In this document: positions 44,496 to 52,906 of the stretch, in pieces
How the letters are laid out: the number at the start of each line of letters is the position of its first letter
How positions within the stretch are numbered: position 1 is the stretch's first letter
Origin: Spirosoma sp.
GTDB lineage: Bacteria > Bacteroidota > Bacteroidia > Cytophagales > Spirosomataceae
Reading direction: 5' to 3'
Assembly (NCBI RefSeq): GCF_026391055.1
Contig: NZ_JAPLET010000026.1
Span: 917,125-981,124, forward strand
Length of the DNA stretch: 64,000 nucleotides
The notes under the pieces: generated by a model
Seen by the model: only the letters and a program-made list of their open reading frames with translations
The model's database searches: none
Told to the model about the DNA's origin: nothing
Program-made: the position numbers and the translations under genes

Positions 44496-45857
44496 TTATT
44501 CATAATAATACCCGAAAATGATGCCCATTTCATCTTCGCTGGTCAGGCCGAAGCTGACGGCTTTATTGGTTGTATTGTTGTAAGTTATTTCGGACATCAG
44601 CCCCTCCCCTTTCTGTAGGTCGATGGGGATTTTGAAGGTGATGATCTCGGGGTTTTCCCAGTCGGTGGAGGTGTAAACGATCTCGCCGTTGCGGGCGCCC
44701 CCAACAATTTTAATCACGAATTTCTCGCCCAGTTTGTGCATATGCGACGTGAGGGTAAGCACCTTCCGTGGCTTGCTGAAGGTAAACGTTTTGGTAAGCG
44801 TCACCCGAGTATTGGCGGGAAGTGACAGGCTAGTATTACTAAGGTCAAGTGTCTGAACAATGTTTTTGACCTTCGATTTATCGACCGTGTACAGATTAAT
44901 CTGAGCCTCGCCTTTCCGTACTGCCGCTGTTTTATTAACGAAGTGTGAGTTAAGATCGAATGAAGCCCCCGCCGGAATAAGTAAAGCCATCCCCTCGGGA
45001 AACACATAATCCTGATATTGTGCCTGCGAGCCCGCCAGATACACATGGTTCGACATCGTAAGCGCCGTGAGGATGTTCAGGGAGTTATCCGGATTACGTA
45101 GATCGCGGATATCGTTTAAGTTGGGTAACGACGTTTTGTTCCGGAAATCGTAGGCAACAAAGTGGTGGCTTCCACTCTGCATTTTGGTCTCATAGCGATT
45201 CACGTACACATCCTGGGTGTTACCCAGCATTTTTCGAGTGAACAGCTCCCGTTCAAAATTCGGCTGTATGTCGAATGAGGGGACGGCCATTTGAAAACCC
45301 GTTCCGGTCGCTGGTACAGCCAGCGGCTCATAAGCCACTTCTGTAATGGTTTTATCACTTAATAAGGCAGCATCTGCAATAGTGCCCGTTTTGGGCGCTC
45401 CGGCATCAATCCAGCGACGCACGAACTCAACCTGCCCGTCAGATAGTGAGATACCACCCAACGGCATTGGATTGCCGTATTGTTTACCACTATGATGGCT
45501 GGCGGTTGTTGTGATCTTGTGATAAAGCAAGCTCTCCAGTGAAGCATACGCTTTCACTCGCTTGAGTCCGTCGGCCTTTGCACTACTGTTTTTTGGATCA
45601 ACGCCTACCAGGTTCTGATAAGCAACACCTTCTACCAATACCAGCCCATGCTGAAAGTACGCAGCATCTTTATCTGATAAGTGGCAGCCCGACGTAGCGC
45701 AGGAAGGCGTCAGAATTTTTTGCTGAATAAGATCAAACGAAGATGTTTCCGTTGGCACTAATGACTCGGTAGTGTCTTTACTACAAGACACCATATGCAA
45801 CAACAGGGCTGAAACGCCAATAGTTAAAGCCAAACGGCTATAAGTCAGGAAGTTCAT
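44496..45857 (-). CDS. Lipoprotein with cytochrome c motif and copper monooxygenase-like C-terminus
   Basis: A 453-residue predicted lipoprotein (lipobox MVSC, Cys25). Residues about 40-155 look like a cytochrome-c domain with an expanded heme site SCATSGCH (C53-X4-C58-H59) and a probable axial Met in NPMPLGG, followed by FVRRWIDAGAPKTG. The second half resembles the two domains of copper type II ascorbate-dependent monooxygenases (PHM/DBH): SGSHHFVAYDF, then LTSHMHKLGEKFVIKI, and EMGIIFGYYYE with a possible Cu Met. A redox enzyme in the periplasm or on the surface, with electrons supplied by its own heme, is inferred. The substrate is unknown. Confidence 0.72.
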   Translation of the reverse strand: MNFLTYSRLALTIGVSALLLHMVSCSKDTTESLVPTETSSFDLIQQKILTPSCATSGCHLSDKDAAYFQHGLVLVEGVAYQNLVGVDPKNSSAKADGLKRVKAYASLESLLYHKITTTASHHSGKQYGNPMPLGGISLSDGQVEFVRRWIDAGAPKTGTIADAALLSDKTITEVAYEPLAVPATGTGFQMAVPSFDIQPNFERELFTRKMLGNTQDVYVNRYETKMQSGSHHFVAYDFRNKTSLPNLNDIRDLRNPDNSLNILTALTMSNHVYLAGSQAQYQDYVFPEGMALLIPAGASFDLNSHFVNKTAAVRKGEAQINLYTVDKSKVKNIVQTLDLSNTSLSLPANTRVTLTKTFTFSKPRKVLTLTSHMHKLGEKFVIKIVGGARNGEIVYTSTDWENPEIITFKIPIDLQKGEGLMSEITYNNTTNKAVSFGLTSEDEMGIIFGYYYE

Positions 45858-45913
45858 ATAGTATATCCAACAAAAATACCTTCGGAAAGGTAACGTAATT
45901 TGTGGTTACTTCG

Positions 45914-46693
45914 TCAAAACCGAAGAACGAAATCCTGTTTTGGCTGTTCCTTCCGAAAGAATACCAGGCCCACCCAAAACAAATCAACCGTTACACTAAC
46001 GGCTTTATGCGCCTTAAGGTAAGCCCATGCCTGCTCCATTTCGTCCGACCAGTGTATATCGTCGAAAACGAATATGGTATCATTGTGAATATTGGTCAGG
46101 CAGGTTTCGAAATAGCGTACCGTTGGTTCATACCGATGGTTTGCATCGAAAAAGACAAAATCAACGGGAGGCAGTCCGGCGATAGCGGGCAGCAGCGTTT
46201 CATCCAGATTGCCTACAATTACGCCTACATTCCGGATAGCCAACCGTTCGAAATTTTGCCGGGCTACTGCTGCCGTTTCCGGGCAACCTTCAAACGTCAG
46301 CACCTGGCCACCATACGGTTTAGTAGCTTCGGCCAGATAAGCCGTTGTCATGCCGAGCGATGTGCCCAGATCAACCACGACTTTCGACTCGAAGCGCCGA
46401 ATCAGCCGAAACAGGAGCCGACCGAAACGCGCCGGCTTCTGGGAGTTCCGGGCAATATCGCCAATGGTTCGTTGCCGGGATGGATTCACTTTGGACCCCG
46501 CTCCTAAATCGGCGATTGTAATGAGCTGACGACTTTTACGAAGTTCTTTTCTGAGCGCCCGTATTGGGGCAAACAGCGCTCTTGACCCGGTTTTTGCCCG
46601 GATTACCTGAACGTAAAGAGAAAAGAGAAATGGAGAATGAAGCGAATGTTCGTCGCGGGCGCGACTTAAATACCGGAAATAAGCAAGTAACAA
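45914..46693 (-). CDS. Class I SAM-dependent methyltransferase (O-methyltransferase-like)
   Basis: A 259-residue Rossmann-fold methyltransferase of the Methyltransf_24 type. SAM-binding motif I is VVDLGTSLGMTTAYLA, motif II is VLTFEGCPETAAVARQNF, and the metal or substrate region is VDFVFFDANHRYEPTVRYF followed by FVFDDIHWSDEMEQAW. A helical N-terminal part (about 1-95) precedes the domain. It starts 3 bases after the apaG stop codon and is almost certainly cotranscribed with it. The methyl acceptor cannot be deduced. Confidence 0.85.
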   Translation of the reverse strand: MLLAYFRYLSRARDEHSLHSPFLFSLYVQVIRAKTGSRALFAPIRALRKELRKSRQLITIADLGAGSKVNPSRQRTIGDIARNSQKPARFGRLLFRLIRRFESKVVVDLGTSLGMTTAYLAEATKPYGGQVLTFEGCPETAAVARQNFERLAIRNVGVIVGNLDETLLPAIAGLPPVDFVFFDANHRYEPTVRYFETCLTNIHNDTIFVFDDIHWSDEMEQAWAYLKAHKAVSVTVDLFWVGLVFFRKEQPKQDFVLRF

Positions 46694-46696
46694 AAA

Positions 46697-47083
46697 TCAG
46701 TTCAGTTTATACGGCACCACCATCGTGAACTCAGGGATACTAACCCGAAGCTGTTTACCGTCAATAATTCGTTCGACAAGATACGTTCCTGCCATTTTAC
46801 CAATGCTCGACCGTAGATTACAGCCCGATACATATTCGTGGACTTCACCCGGTTCGAGTACCGGTTGCAGTCCAACAACGCCCTCCCCCTCTACTTCCCG
46901 AACGGTACCATTGGAATCAAAAATCAACCAATGACGCCGGAGCAACTGAATGGTGTAGTCGCTCGCATTTTCGATGGTAATCCGGTAGGTAAACACGTAA
47001 TGCGCCTGGAGTGGACTAGAGTAATCAGCCTGATACTCAGTCTTCACGCTAACTTTCACGCCTTCTGTGACTGACGAAACCAT
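46697..47083 (-). CDS. apaG: ApaG protein
   Basis: A 128-residue fibronectin-III-like beta sandwich protein. ApaG is linked to diadenosine tetraphosphate metabolism and divalent cation effects in enterobacteria, and the same fold occurs in F-box proteins; the biochemical role is not settled. Diagnostic blocks are VSVKTEYQADYSSP, YVFTYRITIENAS, LLRRHWLIFDSNG, VEGEGVVGLQPVLEPGE and FTMVVPYKLN. First gene of a two-gene unit with the methyltransferase. Confidence 0.93.
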   Translation of the reverse strand: MVSSVTEGVKVSVKTEYQADYSSPLQAHYVFTYRITIENASDYTIQLLRRHWLIFDSNGTVREVEGEGVVGLQPVLEPGEVHEYVSGCNLRSSIGKMAGTYLVERIIDGKQLRVSIPEFTMVVPYKLN

Positions 47084-47228
47084 AAATATTAGTGTCGTTT
47101 TGCAACCTTAGAACGAAAATTAAGTTGATTAGTTTTGTTACGCAAGAACCACTCTTAAAAAATTTTTGTAAAGGGGTTTTTGGCGTTTGTAGGCGTATAA
47201 TGCCGAATCACCCTTATCAGTTCCCTAC

Positions 47229-47894
47229 ATGAATGTATCTATTGCCGAATCCTGGCGAAATCGGTTACAGCCCGAATTTGATAAACCTTATTTCAGTGAA
47301 CTTGCCCAATTTCTACGACACGAGTACAGCACCCAGCGCGTATTTCCGCCAGGCTCGTTGATGTTCAACGCCTTTAACAAGTGTAGTTTCGACGATACCC
47401 GCGTCGTTATTCTGGGGCAGGACCCCTATCATGGCGAAGGGCAGGCCAACGGTCTGGCATTCTCGGTTGCCGATGGCATCACCAAACCTCCGTCCTTAAT
47501 TAATATTTTTAAGGAAATTCAGGACGATTTGGGCAAGCCCATCCCTAAATCAGGTAATCTGGAGCGTTGGGCCAGCCAGGGGGTTATGTTACTGAATGCC
47601 ACGCTCACCGTTCGCGCGGGTCAGGCGGGGTCACACCAGGGCAAAGGCTGGGAAACATTTACCGATGCCGTTATTAAACTAATTTCGGAGGAGAAAGAGC
47701 ATGTCGTTTTTATGCTCTGGGGCGCTTTCGCCCAAAAGAAAGGAGCCGTGATCGACGGCAAAAAACATTTAATTCTAAAAGCCAAACACCCGTCACCCAT
47801 GGCGGCCAACTACGGAGGTTGGTTTGGCAATAAGCACTTCAGCCAGGCTAACGCTTATTTGGAAAGTAAAGGGCTGCCGCCGGTGGAATGGTAA
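47229..47894 (+). CDS. ung: Uracil-DNA glycosylase, family 1
   Basis: A 221-residue base-excision repair enzyme that removes uracil from DNA. The catalytic water-activating motif is GQDPYHGEGQANGLAFSV (Asp and the Tyr/His of family 1), the minor-groove loop is HPSPMAAN with the catalytic His, and the uracil-binding Asn is in LLNATLTVRAGQAGSH. The length and motif order are normal for Ung. It is convergent with lepB; the two stop codons are separated by 48 bases that are filled with one hairpin. Confidence 0.97.
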   Translation: MNVSIAESWRNRLQPEFDKPYFSELAQFLRHEYSTQRVFPPGSLMFNAFNKCSFDDTRVVILGQDPYHGEGQANGLAFSVADGITKPPSLINIFKEIQDDLGKPIPKSGNLERWASQGVMLLNATLTVRAGQAGSHQGKGWETFTDAVIKLISEEKEHVVFMLWGAFAQKKGAVIDGKKHLILKAKHPSPMAANYGGWFGNKHFSQANAYLESKGLPPVEW

Positions 47895-47940
47895 TCTGAA
47901 CTTAAAAGGCGGCCCTGTAGGGCCGCCTTTTAAGTTCAGA
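47895..47940. terminator. 21-bp perfect hairpin between ung and lepB
   Basis: Arms 47895-47915 and 47920-47940, loop TGTA. It starts at the base after the ung stop codon and ends 2 bases before the lepB 3' end. The GC-rich centre (GGCGGCCC) and flanking AAAA/TTTT runs make it a good bidirectional intrinsic terminator. Confidence 0.88.
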
Positions 47941-47942
47941 CA

Positions 47943-49115
47943 TTAATCGATCGTTCTGAACAACCGGTTCCAGCGGATTTTATTCCAGGCGTTGGCCGGA
48001 TTGGGGTCGAGCGACATCCAGACAAATACGGCTTTACCCACGATATGATCTTCGGGGACAAAACCCCAGAAACGCGAGTCGAGCGAGTTGTCGCGGTTAT
48101 CGCCCATCATGAAATAGTAATCCTGTTTGAAAGTATACGTGTTAATCGGCTGGCCACCAATTTTTATTTCCTTTGGCGCTACCTCTACTTTTTCATTTCC
48201 TTCATACAGTTCAATAACCGGTCCGTAGAGAGCAATTGTCTGTTCATTAATTTGAATTGTTGCCCCCTTCTTCGGGATAGTGATCGGCCCAAAGTTGTCA
48301 TGATTCCACTTGAAAGTAGGCGTTCCATAAATCATAGGGGCCATTTCGCCGGGCTTTTCGGTCATGGGCTCGATACCTTTTACAAAGTCGAATCCTTTAA
48401 ACTTAGCAATAACGTCTTCAGTCGTGTTGACACTATAGCCAACCATCGTGGATGTTTTCGTCGAATCGTTGTACTGTTCCAGTGGTTTCCAGTTTTCGGT
48501 CGGCTGGCTCGGGTCGCGGTAGTCGTTGACGATGTCATACTTCCGGAAGAACGTCGCGTCCAGAACTTCGGTCGTTTTGATGAAGTACTTCTGTTCAGAG
48601 CGGGGTGGCGCCGGAACCGGTTTGCCGTTTACAAATACAGCCCGTTGCCGAACCTCCAGCACATCACCCGGAATACCAATACACCGCTTGATGTAGTTGG
48701 TTTTCAGATCGACGGGATAGTCAATATTATCATTCAGGTATTTGGGCGGCACGTTGAACACAACCACATCGCCATTCTTAACGTGCGTAAAGCCCGGCAA
48801 CCGATACGATGGCAACTGAATGGCAGTGCTATAAGAGGGTATGTTCGTCCCCCATATTTTCTGGTGTGTCAACGGCACCTGCAAGGGTGTACGGGGTGTG
48901 CGAGTACCATAATGCAGCTTGCTTACAAACAGAAAATCGCCCACCATCAGGCTGTTTTCCATCGACGGGGTTGGAATCGTAAACGCTTCCATAAATAACC
49001 ACCGAATGAGTGTAGCCGCTACAACAGCGAACAGAACGGAATCGAACCACTCACGAATGGGCGATTTTCTAGCTTTAGCCGGTCTTGTTTCGGCCTTCGT
49101 TTTTACTTCAGACAT
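47943..49115 (-). CDS. lepB: Signal peptidase I
   Basis: A 390-residue membrane serine protease that removes signal peptides of exported proteins. After a TM segment (VLFAVVAATLIRWLFMEAF), the catalytic Ser is in IPTPSMENSLMVGDFLF, the general-base Lys is in NYIKRCIGIPGDVLEV, and the C-terminal box E is YFMMGDNRDNSLDSRFWGFVP. It is longer than the E. coli enzyme owing to an insertion of about 130 residues between the Lys box and the MGDNRDNS box, a common form in Bacteroidota. Last gene of the parA-parB-DUF5683-dapB-lepB series. Confidence 0.96.
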   Translation of the reverse strand: MSEVKTKAETRPAKARKSPIREWFDSVLFAVVAATLIRWLFMEAFTIPTPSMENSLMVGDFLFVSKLHYGTRTPRTPLQVPLTHQKIWGTNIPSYSTAIQLPSYRLPGFTHVKNGDVVVFNVPPKYLNDNIDYPVDLKTNYIKRCIGIPGDVLEVRQRAVFVNGKPVPAPPRSEQKYFIKTTEVLDATFFRKYDIVNDYRDPSQPTENWKPLEQYNDSTKTSTMVGYSVNTTEDVIAKFKGFDFVKGIEPMTEKPGEMAPMIYGTPTFKWNHDNFGPITIPKKGATIQINEQTIALYGPVIELYEGNEKVEVAPKEIKIGGQPINTYTFKQDYYFMMGDNRDNSLDSRFWGFVPEDHIVGKAVFVWMSLDPNPANAWNKIRWNRLFRTID

Positions 49116-49248
49116 GTATACTAATGATAAATTATGACAGGGTCACCCAAGGGGTGATAAAGACCAAACAGGTTATCGAAATACCGTGACTAAATACGAA
49201 ATTACGAAGATGAACTGGTTTTATATAGCCGTTCATCATTCATCCGGT

Positions 49249-49983
49249 TTAATTCCCCAACAGGTCGTCCATTCCGAATATGCCTTCACGGCCAACCAGC
49301 CACTCAGCGGCTATAACAGCCCCAAGAGCAAAGCCCTGCCGACTATGCGCTACGTGCTTAATTTCAATACGGTCAACGTCCGATTCATACCGAACTGTAT
49401 GAGTGCCGGGCACCGTACCTTCCCGAAGTGACTCGATCTCAATGGCATCCTCGCCAACTGGCACGGGTTCTTTACCGGGTTCATTACTTACCCAACGCTG
49501 TTTGGTAGGCAACTGCTCCATGACCCCTTCGGCCAGGGTGATGGCGGTTCCGCTGGGAGCGTCTTTCTTTTCGGTATGATGGATTTCCGTCATCGACACA
49601 TGATAGGACGGGTAATTCCGCATAAACTGAGCCAGCACTTTATTCAGCCGGAAAAACAGGTTGACGCCAATGCTGTAGTTGGATGCATAGAAGAAAGCAC
49701 CTTTGGTACGCTCACAAAGGGCTTCGATGGCTGGTCGACGGTTGAGCCAACCCGTGGTGCCGCACACAACCGGCCAGTTCCGTTCCAGGCAATAGGTAAT
49801 GTTTTCGGCGGCCGATTCGGGCGAACTGAATTCTATGACAACATCTACATCGTCGGGTTCGAGATTCGCTAAATCGGCGTAGTTATCAGCATCAATGCGG
49901 CCCGCAATCTGGTGACCCCGTTCGAGCGCGATCTGCTCGATCGTCTTTCCCATTTTGCCGTAGCCTAGTAAGAGAATATTCAC
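49249..49983 (-). CDS. dapB: 4-hydroxy-tetrahydrodipicolinate reductase
   Basis: A 244-residue NAD(P)H-dependent enzyme of the lysine and meso-diaminopimelate pathway. The nucleotide-binding loop is LLGYGKMGKTIEQIA, the catalytic His/Lys signature is IHHTEKKDAPSGTAITLAE (EIHHxxKxDAPSGTA), and SNYSIGVNLFF and the C-terminal KHVAHSRQGFALGAV are typical. It is a little shorter than proteobacterial DapB, as usual in Bacteroidota. It lies between the DUF5683 gene (12 bases upstream) and lepB. Confidence 0.96.
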   Translation of the reverse strand: MNILLLGYGKMGKTIEQIALERGHQIAGRIDADNYADLANLEPDDVDVVIEFSSPESAAENITYCLERNWPVVCGTTGWLNRRPAIEALCERTKGAFFYASNYSIGVNLFFRLNKVLAQFMRNYPSYHVSMTEIHHTEKKDAPSGTAITLAEGVMEQLPTKQRWVSNEPGKEPVPVGEDAIEIESLREGTVPGTHTVRYESDVDRIEIKHVAHSRQGFALGAVIAAEWLVGREGIFGMDDLLGN

Positions 49984-49995
49984 TTTTGTGTCAGG

Positions 49996-50859
49996 TTATT
50001 TAAACGAAAACGCCACCCGTACTGCCGGAACAAAACCGATACCGGGTGCGGGTAACACATTGGGCTCGACGCGCATCGAGATGTCGTCGGTTAAATCAAA
50101 GGTTTTCAAGTGGGCCGCTACATTGGCCTCCACAATGTTAATTGCCCATAAAAGGCCGGACAACAGTAGGTTCAAATCCCGATAACGCCGGAAGGTGTCA
50201 TAGGCATTTTTGGCGTTGGCCGATGTCCGAAAAACGACTTTCTTATCAGAAAATGGGCTGACGCCGATAGTAACCTCTTCTACTTTATAAGACAGCCCTT
50301 CCGTAAACGTAGCAGCCCCCTGAAGATTTGAATAGAGCGCCGGATCAAGGCTGGCTGAAAAACCGTCGCCTATGTTGAAAAACGCATCCGTTGCTTTATC
50401 GCCGTAAAGAAGGCGCCCATAACCAGTGGCAGCATCTTTGGCCAATCCCCGGTATTTGACAAACAGATACCCCATTACGCCAAAACCAGCATAAATAAAC
50501 GGTATCTTGTAATACTGACGGTTATACGCCTGACCCAGACCGGGCAGCATCAGGGAGCGAATAGTGGCTTTCTTCGGAATAATCTTGTGTATTTTCGCTT
50601 CCTGACTTGCCGATACGCGGACAGTGTCCGGGTTATCCAGCGAAGCCGAATCATCCGCCGTCAGCACCGACCGGCCCACCTGAATAGGAATCCCATTACG
50701 TCGGATCGTAGTTGGAATTGTATCGGCAGCAGACCGGATTTGCCGAGTCGAATCGGTGGCTGCCGGCGTTGGAGCGGGGGTTATAGCCGGACGCTGGGCA
50801 AAGGATGTTGCAAAGGACACACTGAACAGGCAGACAGTAAGTAAGCTGAAAAGTCTCAT
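49996..50859 (-). CDS. DUF5683 domain-containing exported protein
   Basis: A 287-residue protein with a signal peptide MRLFSLLTVCLFSVSF ending TSFAQ, which selects ATG 50859 over an open extension of 22 codons. A Pro/Thr/Ala-rich stretch follows, then KKATIRSLMLPGLGQAYNRQYYKIPFIY, the start of the DUF5683 domain with its hydrophobic segment GFGVMGYLFVKYR; a second hydrophobic stretch (LNLLLSGLLWAINIVEANVAA) precedes the end. The family is nearly always found next to parB and dapB in Bacteroidota, and this order is kept here. The function is unknown. Confidence 0.85.
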   Translation of the reverse strand: MRLFSLLTVCLFSVSFATSFAQRPAITPAPTPAATDSTRQIRSAADTIPTTIRRNGIPIQVGRSVLTADDSASLDNPDTVRVSASQEAKIHKIIPKKATIRSLMLPGLGQAYNRQYYKIPFIYAGFGVMGYLFVKYRGLAKDAATGYGRLLYGDKATDAFFNIGDGFSASLDPALYSNLQGAATFTEGLSYKVEEVTIGVSPFSDKKVVFRTSANAKNAYDTFRRYRDLNLLLSGLLWAINIVEANVAAHLKTFDLTDDISMRVEPNVLPAPGIGFVPAVRVAFSFK

Positions 50860-50941
50860 GCTTACCAAACGACTCACTCTCCTTTCTTCGGGCCACTCAT
50901 TCACCGGTTTAAGGTAATTTAACACGGTTACATTTATGAGT

Positions 50942-51856
50942 TTAACTCTGCGAGTTCAATACTTCCAGAATTTTGGTTAATTCCTCCTGCGAGGTGAATG
51001 GAATTTTGATTTCGCCCTTGTGCTTCTCGTCCGCTTTGATCGATACGCGGGTGCCGAACAGCGATGATAGCTTAAACTGAAGGCTGCGCATTTCCTGCTT
51101 GGGCAGCGTAACCCGCCGGGTACTTACCGTTTCCTGGCTCTCATCGGATAGATTCCGAACGGCCTCCTCTACTTTCCGAACCGACCACTCTTCATCGACA
51201 GCTCTGGTAAAGAGACGAATTTGCGCATCCGGATTTTCGATGTTGATAATAGCCCGGGCGTGGCCCATCGAAATTTTATTATCCCGCAACGATGCCTGAA
51301 TAACGGGGGGCAACTTCAGTAGTCGAATGTAGTTGTTAACCGTTGTCCGGTTTTTCCCGACACGCTCACCCAGTTCCTCTTGCTTCAGGCTACACTCTGT
51401 AATGAGTCGCTGATAGCTGAGGGCAATTTCTATGGCATTCAGGTTTTCGCGCTGAATGTTTTCGATCAAGGCCATTTCCAGCATCTGCTGGTCATTGGCC
51501 GTTCGAACATAGGCCGGAATGTGGGTCAGGCCCGCTATTTTAGACGCCTGCAAACGCCGTTCACCGGCAATAAGCTGGTAGCGCTCTTTACCCAGTTGCC
51601 GAACGGTAATCGGCTGAATAATGCCTTGCGTCCGAATAGAGTCGGCTAGTTCCTGTAGCGCTTCTTCATCAAAGCGGGTTCGGGGCTGAAAAGGGTTTGT
51701 CTCGATCAGCGTGACGCTGATCTCGGTCATTGTGCTAATCGACTCAAACGGTGAAGGTTTAGTCTGCCGGCTAACCGATTCGCTGTCGTGCAACAAGGCA
51801 CCCAAGCCGCGGCCCAATCCTATCATCTTCTTACTCGGTGCTTTGGTGTTGTCCAT
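50942..51856 (-). CDS. parB: Chromosome partition protein ParB (Spo0J)
   Basis: A 304-residue CTPase and DNA-binding protein that loads at parS and helps segregate chromosomes. Seen are GLGRGLGALL at the start, the CTP-binding ParB/Srx domain (ETNPFQPR, then LIAGERRLQASKIAGLTHIPAYVR with the GERR arginine pair), and the helix-turn-helix SLKQEELGERVGKNRTTVNNYIRLLKLP with ISMGHARAI. The C-terminal dimer domain ends at residue 304. The frame runs 16 codons upstream, but those codons are inside the hairpin at 51861, so MDNTKAPSKK at 51856 is the start. Paired with parA. Confidence 0.95.
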   Translation of the reverse strand: MDNTKAPSKKMIGLGRGLGALLHDSESVSRQTKPSPFESISTMTEISVTLIETNPFQPRTRFDEEALQELADSIRTQGIIQPITVRQLGKERYQLIAGERRLQASKIAGLTHIPAYVRTANDQQMLEMALIENIQRENLNAIEIALSYQRLITECSLKQEELGERVGKNRTTVNNYIRLLKLPPVIQASLRDNKISMGHARAIINIENPDAQIRLFTRAVDEEWSVRKVEEAVRNLSDESQETVSTRRVTLPKQEMRSLQFKLSSLFGTRVSIKADEKHKGEIKIPFTSQEELTKILEVLNSQS

Positions 51857-51860
51857 AAGA

Positions 51861-51956
51861 CAAGTATGTATAATGTATGATGTATGGTGTATACTATAGG
51901 ACAAGAGCGTCGGATCAGGTCATCCTATAGCATACACCATACATCATACATACTTG
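51861..51956. repeat. Long inverted repeat between parA and parB
   Basis: Arm 51861-51901 pairs with 51923-51956. The arms agree (one mismatch) except that the left arm has one additional 7-bp unit (TAATGTA-like) among related heptamers (ATGTATG, TATGGTG). It fills the space between the parA stop codon and the parB ATG. Because parA and parB are usually cotranscribed, it may reduce downstream expression or act as an RNA processing signal and not as a full terminator. Confidence 0.65.
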
Positions 51957-51958
51957 AT

Positions 51959-52741
51959 TTAAGCTTCTTGCGGCATCATGCCGTTCTTGATCAGAATTTC
52001 TCGGGCCAGATTCAGGTAACTGACGGCCCCTTTGCTGTCAGCGTCCTGCGCCAGGGCAGGTACGCCGAAGCTGGGCGATTCGCTCAGCCGGATATTGCGC
52101 GGAATGATGGTGCTGAAAACCATTTGCTGGAAATGGCTCGTTACTTCACCAACCACCTGATTCGAGAGTCGAACGCGCAGGTCGTACATCGTCAGCAGAA
52201 TACCTTCGATGGCCAGATGCGTGTTGAGCCGCGACTGAATAATTTTGATGGTGTTGAGCAATTTACCCAACCCTTCGAGTGCGAAATACTCACACTGAAC
52301 CGGAATAATAACCGAATCAGCAGCAGTCAGGCTGTTAATCGTAATCAGGCCGAGTGAGGGCGAGCAGTCGATGATAATGAAATCGTAATCGTCCCGAATA
52401 CTATCGAGCGTCGTTTTCATCTTATCCTCCCTATTTTGGAGGTTGATCATCTCAATTTCAGCTCCCACGAGGTCGATGTGCGATGGCAGCAAATCCAGAT
52501 TCGGAAAATCCGTCTGAATTATAGCGTCCTGAGGGCGAACGCCCTCAACCATACATTCGTAAATGCTGTTCTCAATTTCTTTCGGATTGTACCCTAACCC
52601 GGACGTAGAATTCGCCTGGGGGTCAGCGTCAACAATGAGCGTCTGAAATTCGAGGGCGGCCAAGCTGGCGGCCAAGTTGATTGTTGTTGTAGTTTTACCG
52701 ACGCCACCTTTTTGGTTGGCGATAGCAATGACTTTACCCAT
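51959..52741 (-). CDS. parA: Chromosome partition ATPase ParA (Soj)
   Basis: A 260-residue deviant Walker-A ATPase that works with ParB in chromosome segregation. The P loop is NQKGGVGKTTTTINLAAS near the N-terminus, and the other blocks are LIVDADPQANSTSGLG, DFIIIDCSPSLGLITINSL and PVQCEYFALEGLGKLL. ATG 52741 gives the normal MGKVIAIANQ start; the frame stays open for 47 codons upstream through non-homologous sequence that overlaps parS-like half sites. The gene heads the parA-parB-DUF5683-dapB-lepB series. Confidence 0.96.
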   Translation of the reverse strand: MGKVIAIANQKGGVGKTTTTINLAASLAALEFQTLIVDADPQANSTSGLGYNPKEIENSIYECMVEGVRPQDAIIQTDFPNLDLLPSHIDLVGAEIEMINLQNREDKMKTTLDSIRDDYDFIIIDCSPSLGLITINSLTAADSVIIPVQCEYFALEGLGKLLNTIKIIQSRLNTHLAIEGILLTMYDLRVRLSNQVVGEVTSHFQQMVFSTIIPRNIRLSESPSFGVPALAQDADSKGAVSYLNLAREILIKNGMMPQEA

Positions 52742-52796
52742 GGGTCTGTGCGTTGCAGACCCAAAGATGCCGGATAGTTTCCACGAAAGCAAGAAC

Positions 52797-52816
52797 TGTT
52801 TCACGGAATGTTCCAC
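52797..52816. promoter_or_regulatory. Two parS-like half sites upstream of parA
   Basis: TGTTTCAC (52797-52804) and TGTTCCAC (52809-52816) are each half of the conserved parS palindrome (TGTTTCACGTGAAACA), here as a direct repeat with 4 bases between. They lie 56 bases upstream of the parA ATG. A full palindromic parS is not formed. ParB binding or autoregulation is possible but unproven. Confidence 0.35.
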
Positions 52817-52821
52817 AAAAA

Positions 52822-52890
52822 TGAAAGCGTGGAAGAGCAAAAGAGCGAAAGGGCGACTCACATGGCCTTTTCGCTCTTTCACGCTTTCAC
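52822..52890. repeat. Imperfect inverted repeat with 8-bp repeats, upstream of parA
   Basis: Left arm about 52822-52853 and right arm 52865-52890 (GAAAGCGTG against CACGCTTTC, GAGCGAAA against TTTCGCTC). The left arm has one additional 8-bp unit. The right arm continues as ACGCTTTC, ACGCTTTA, ACGCTTTA (52881-52904), ending at the 3' end of the radical SAM gene. It probably terminates that gene upstream of the parA promoter. Confidence 0.6.
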
Positions 52891-52906
52891 GCTTTAACGC
52901 TTTAAC

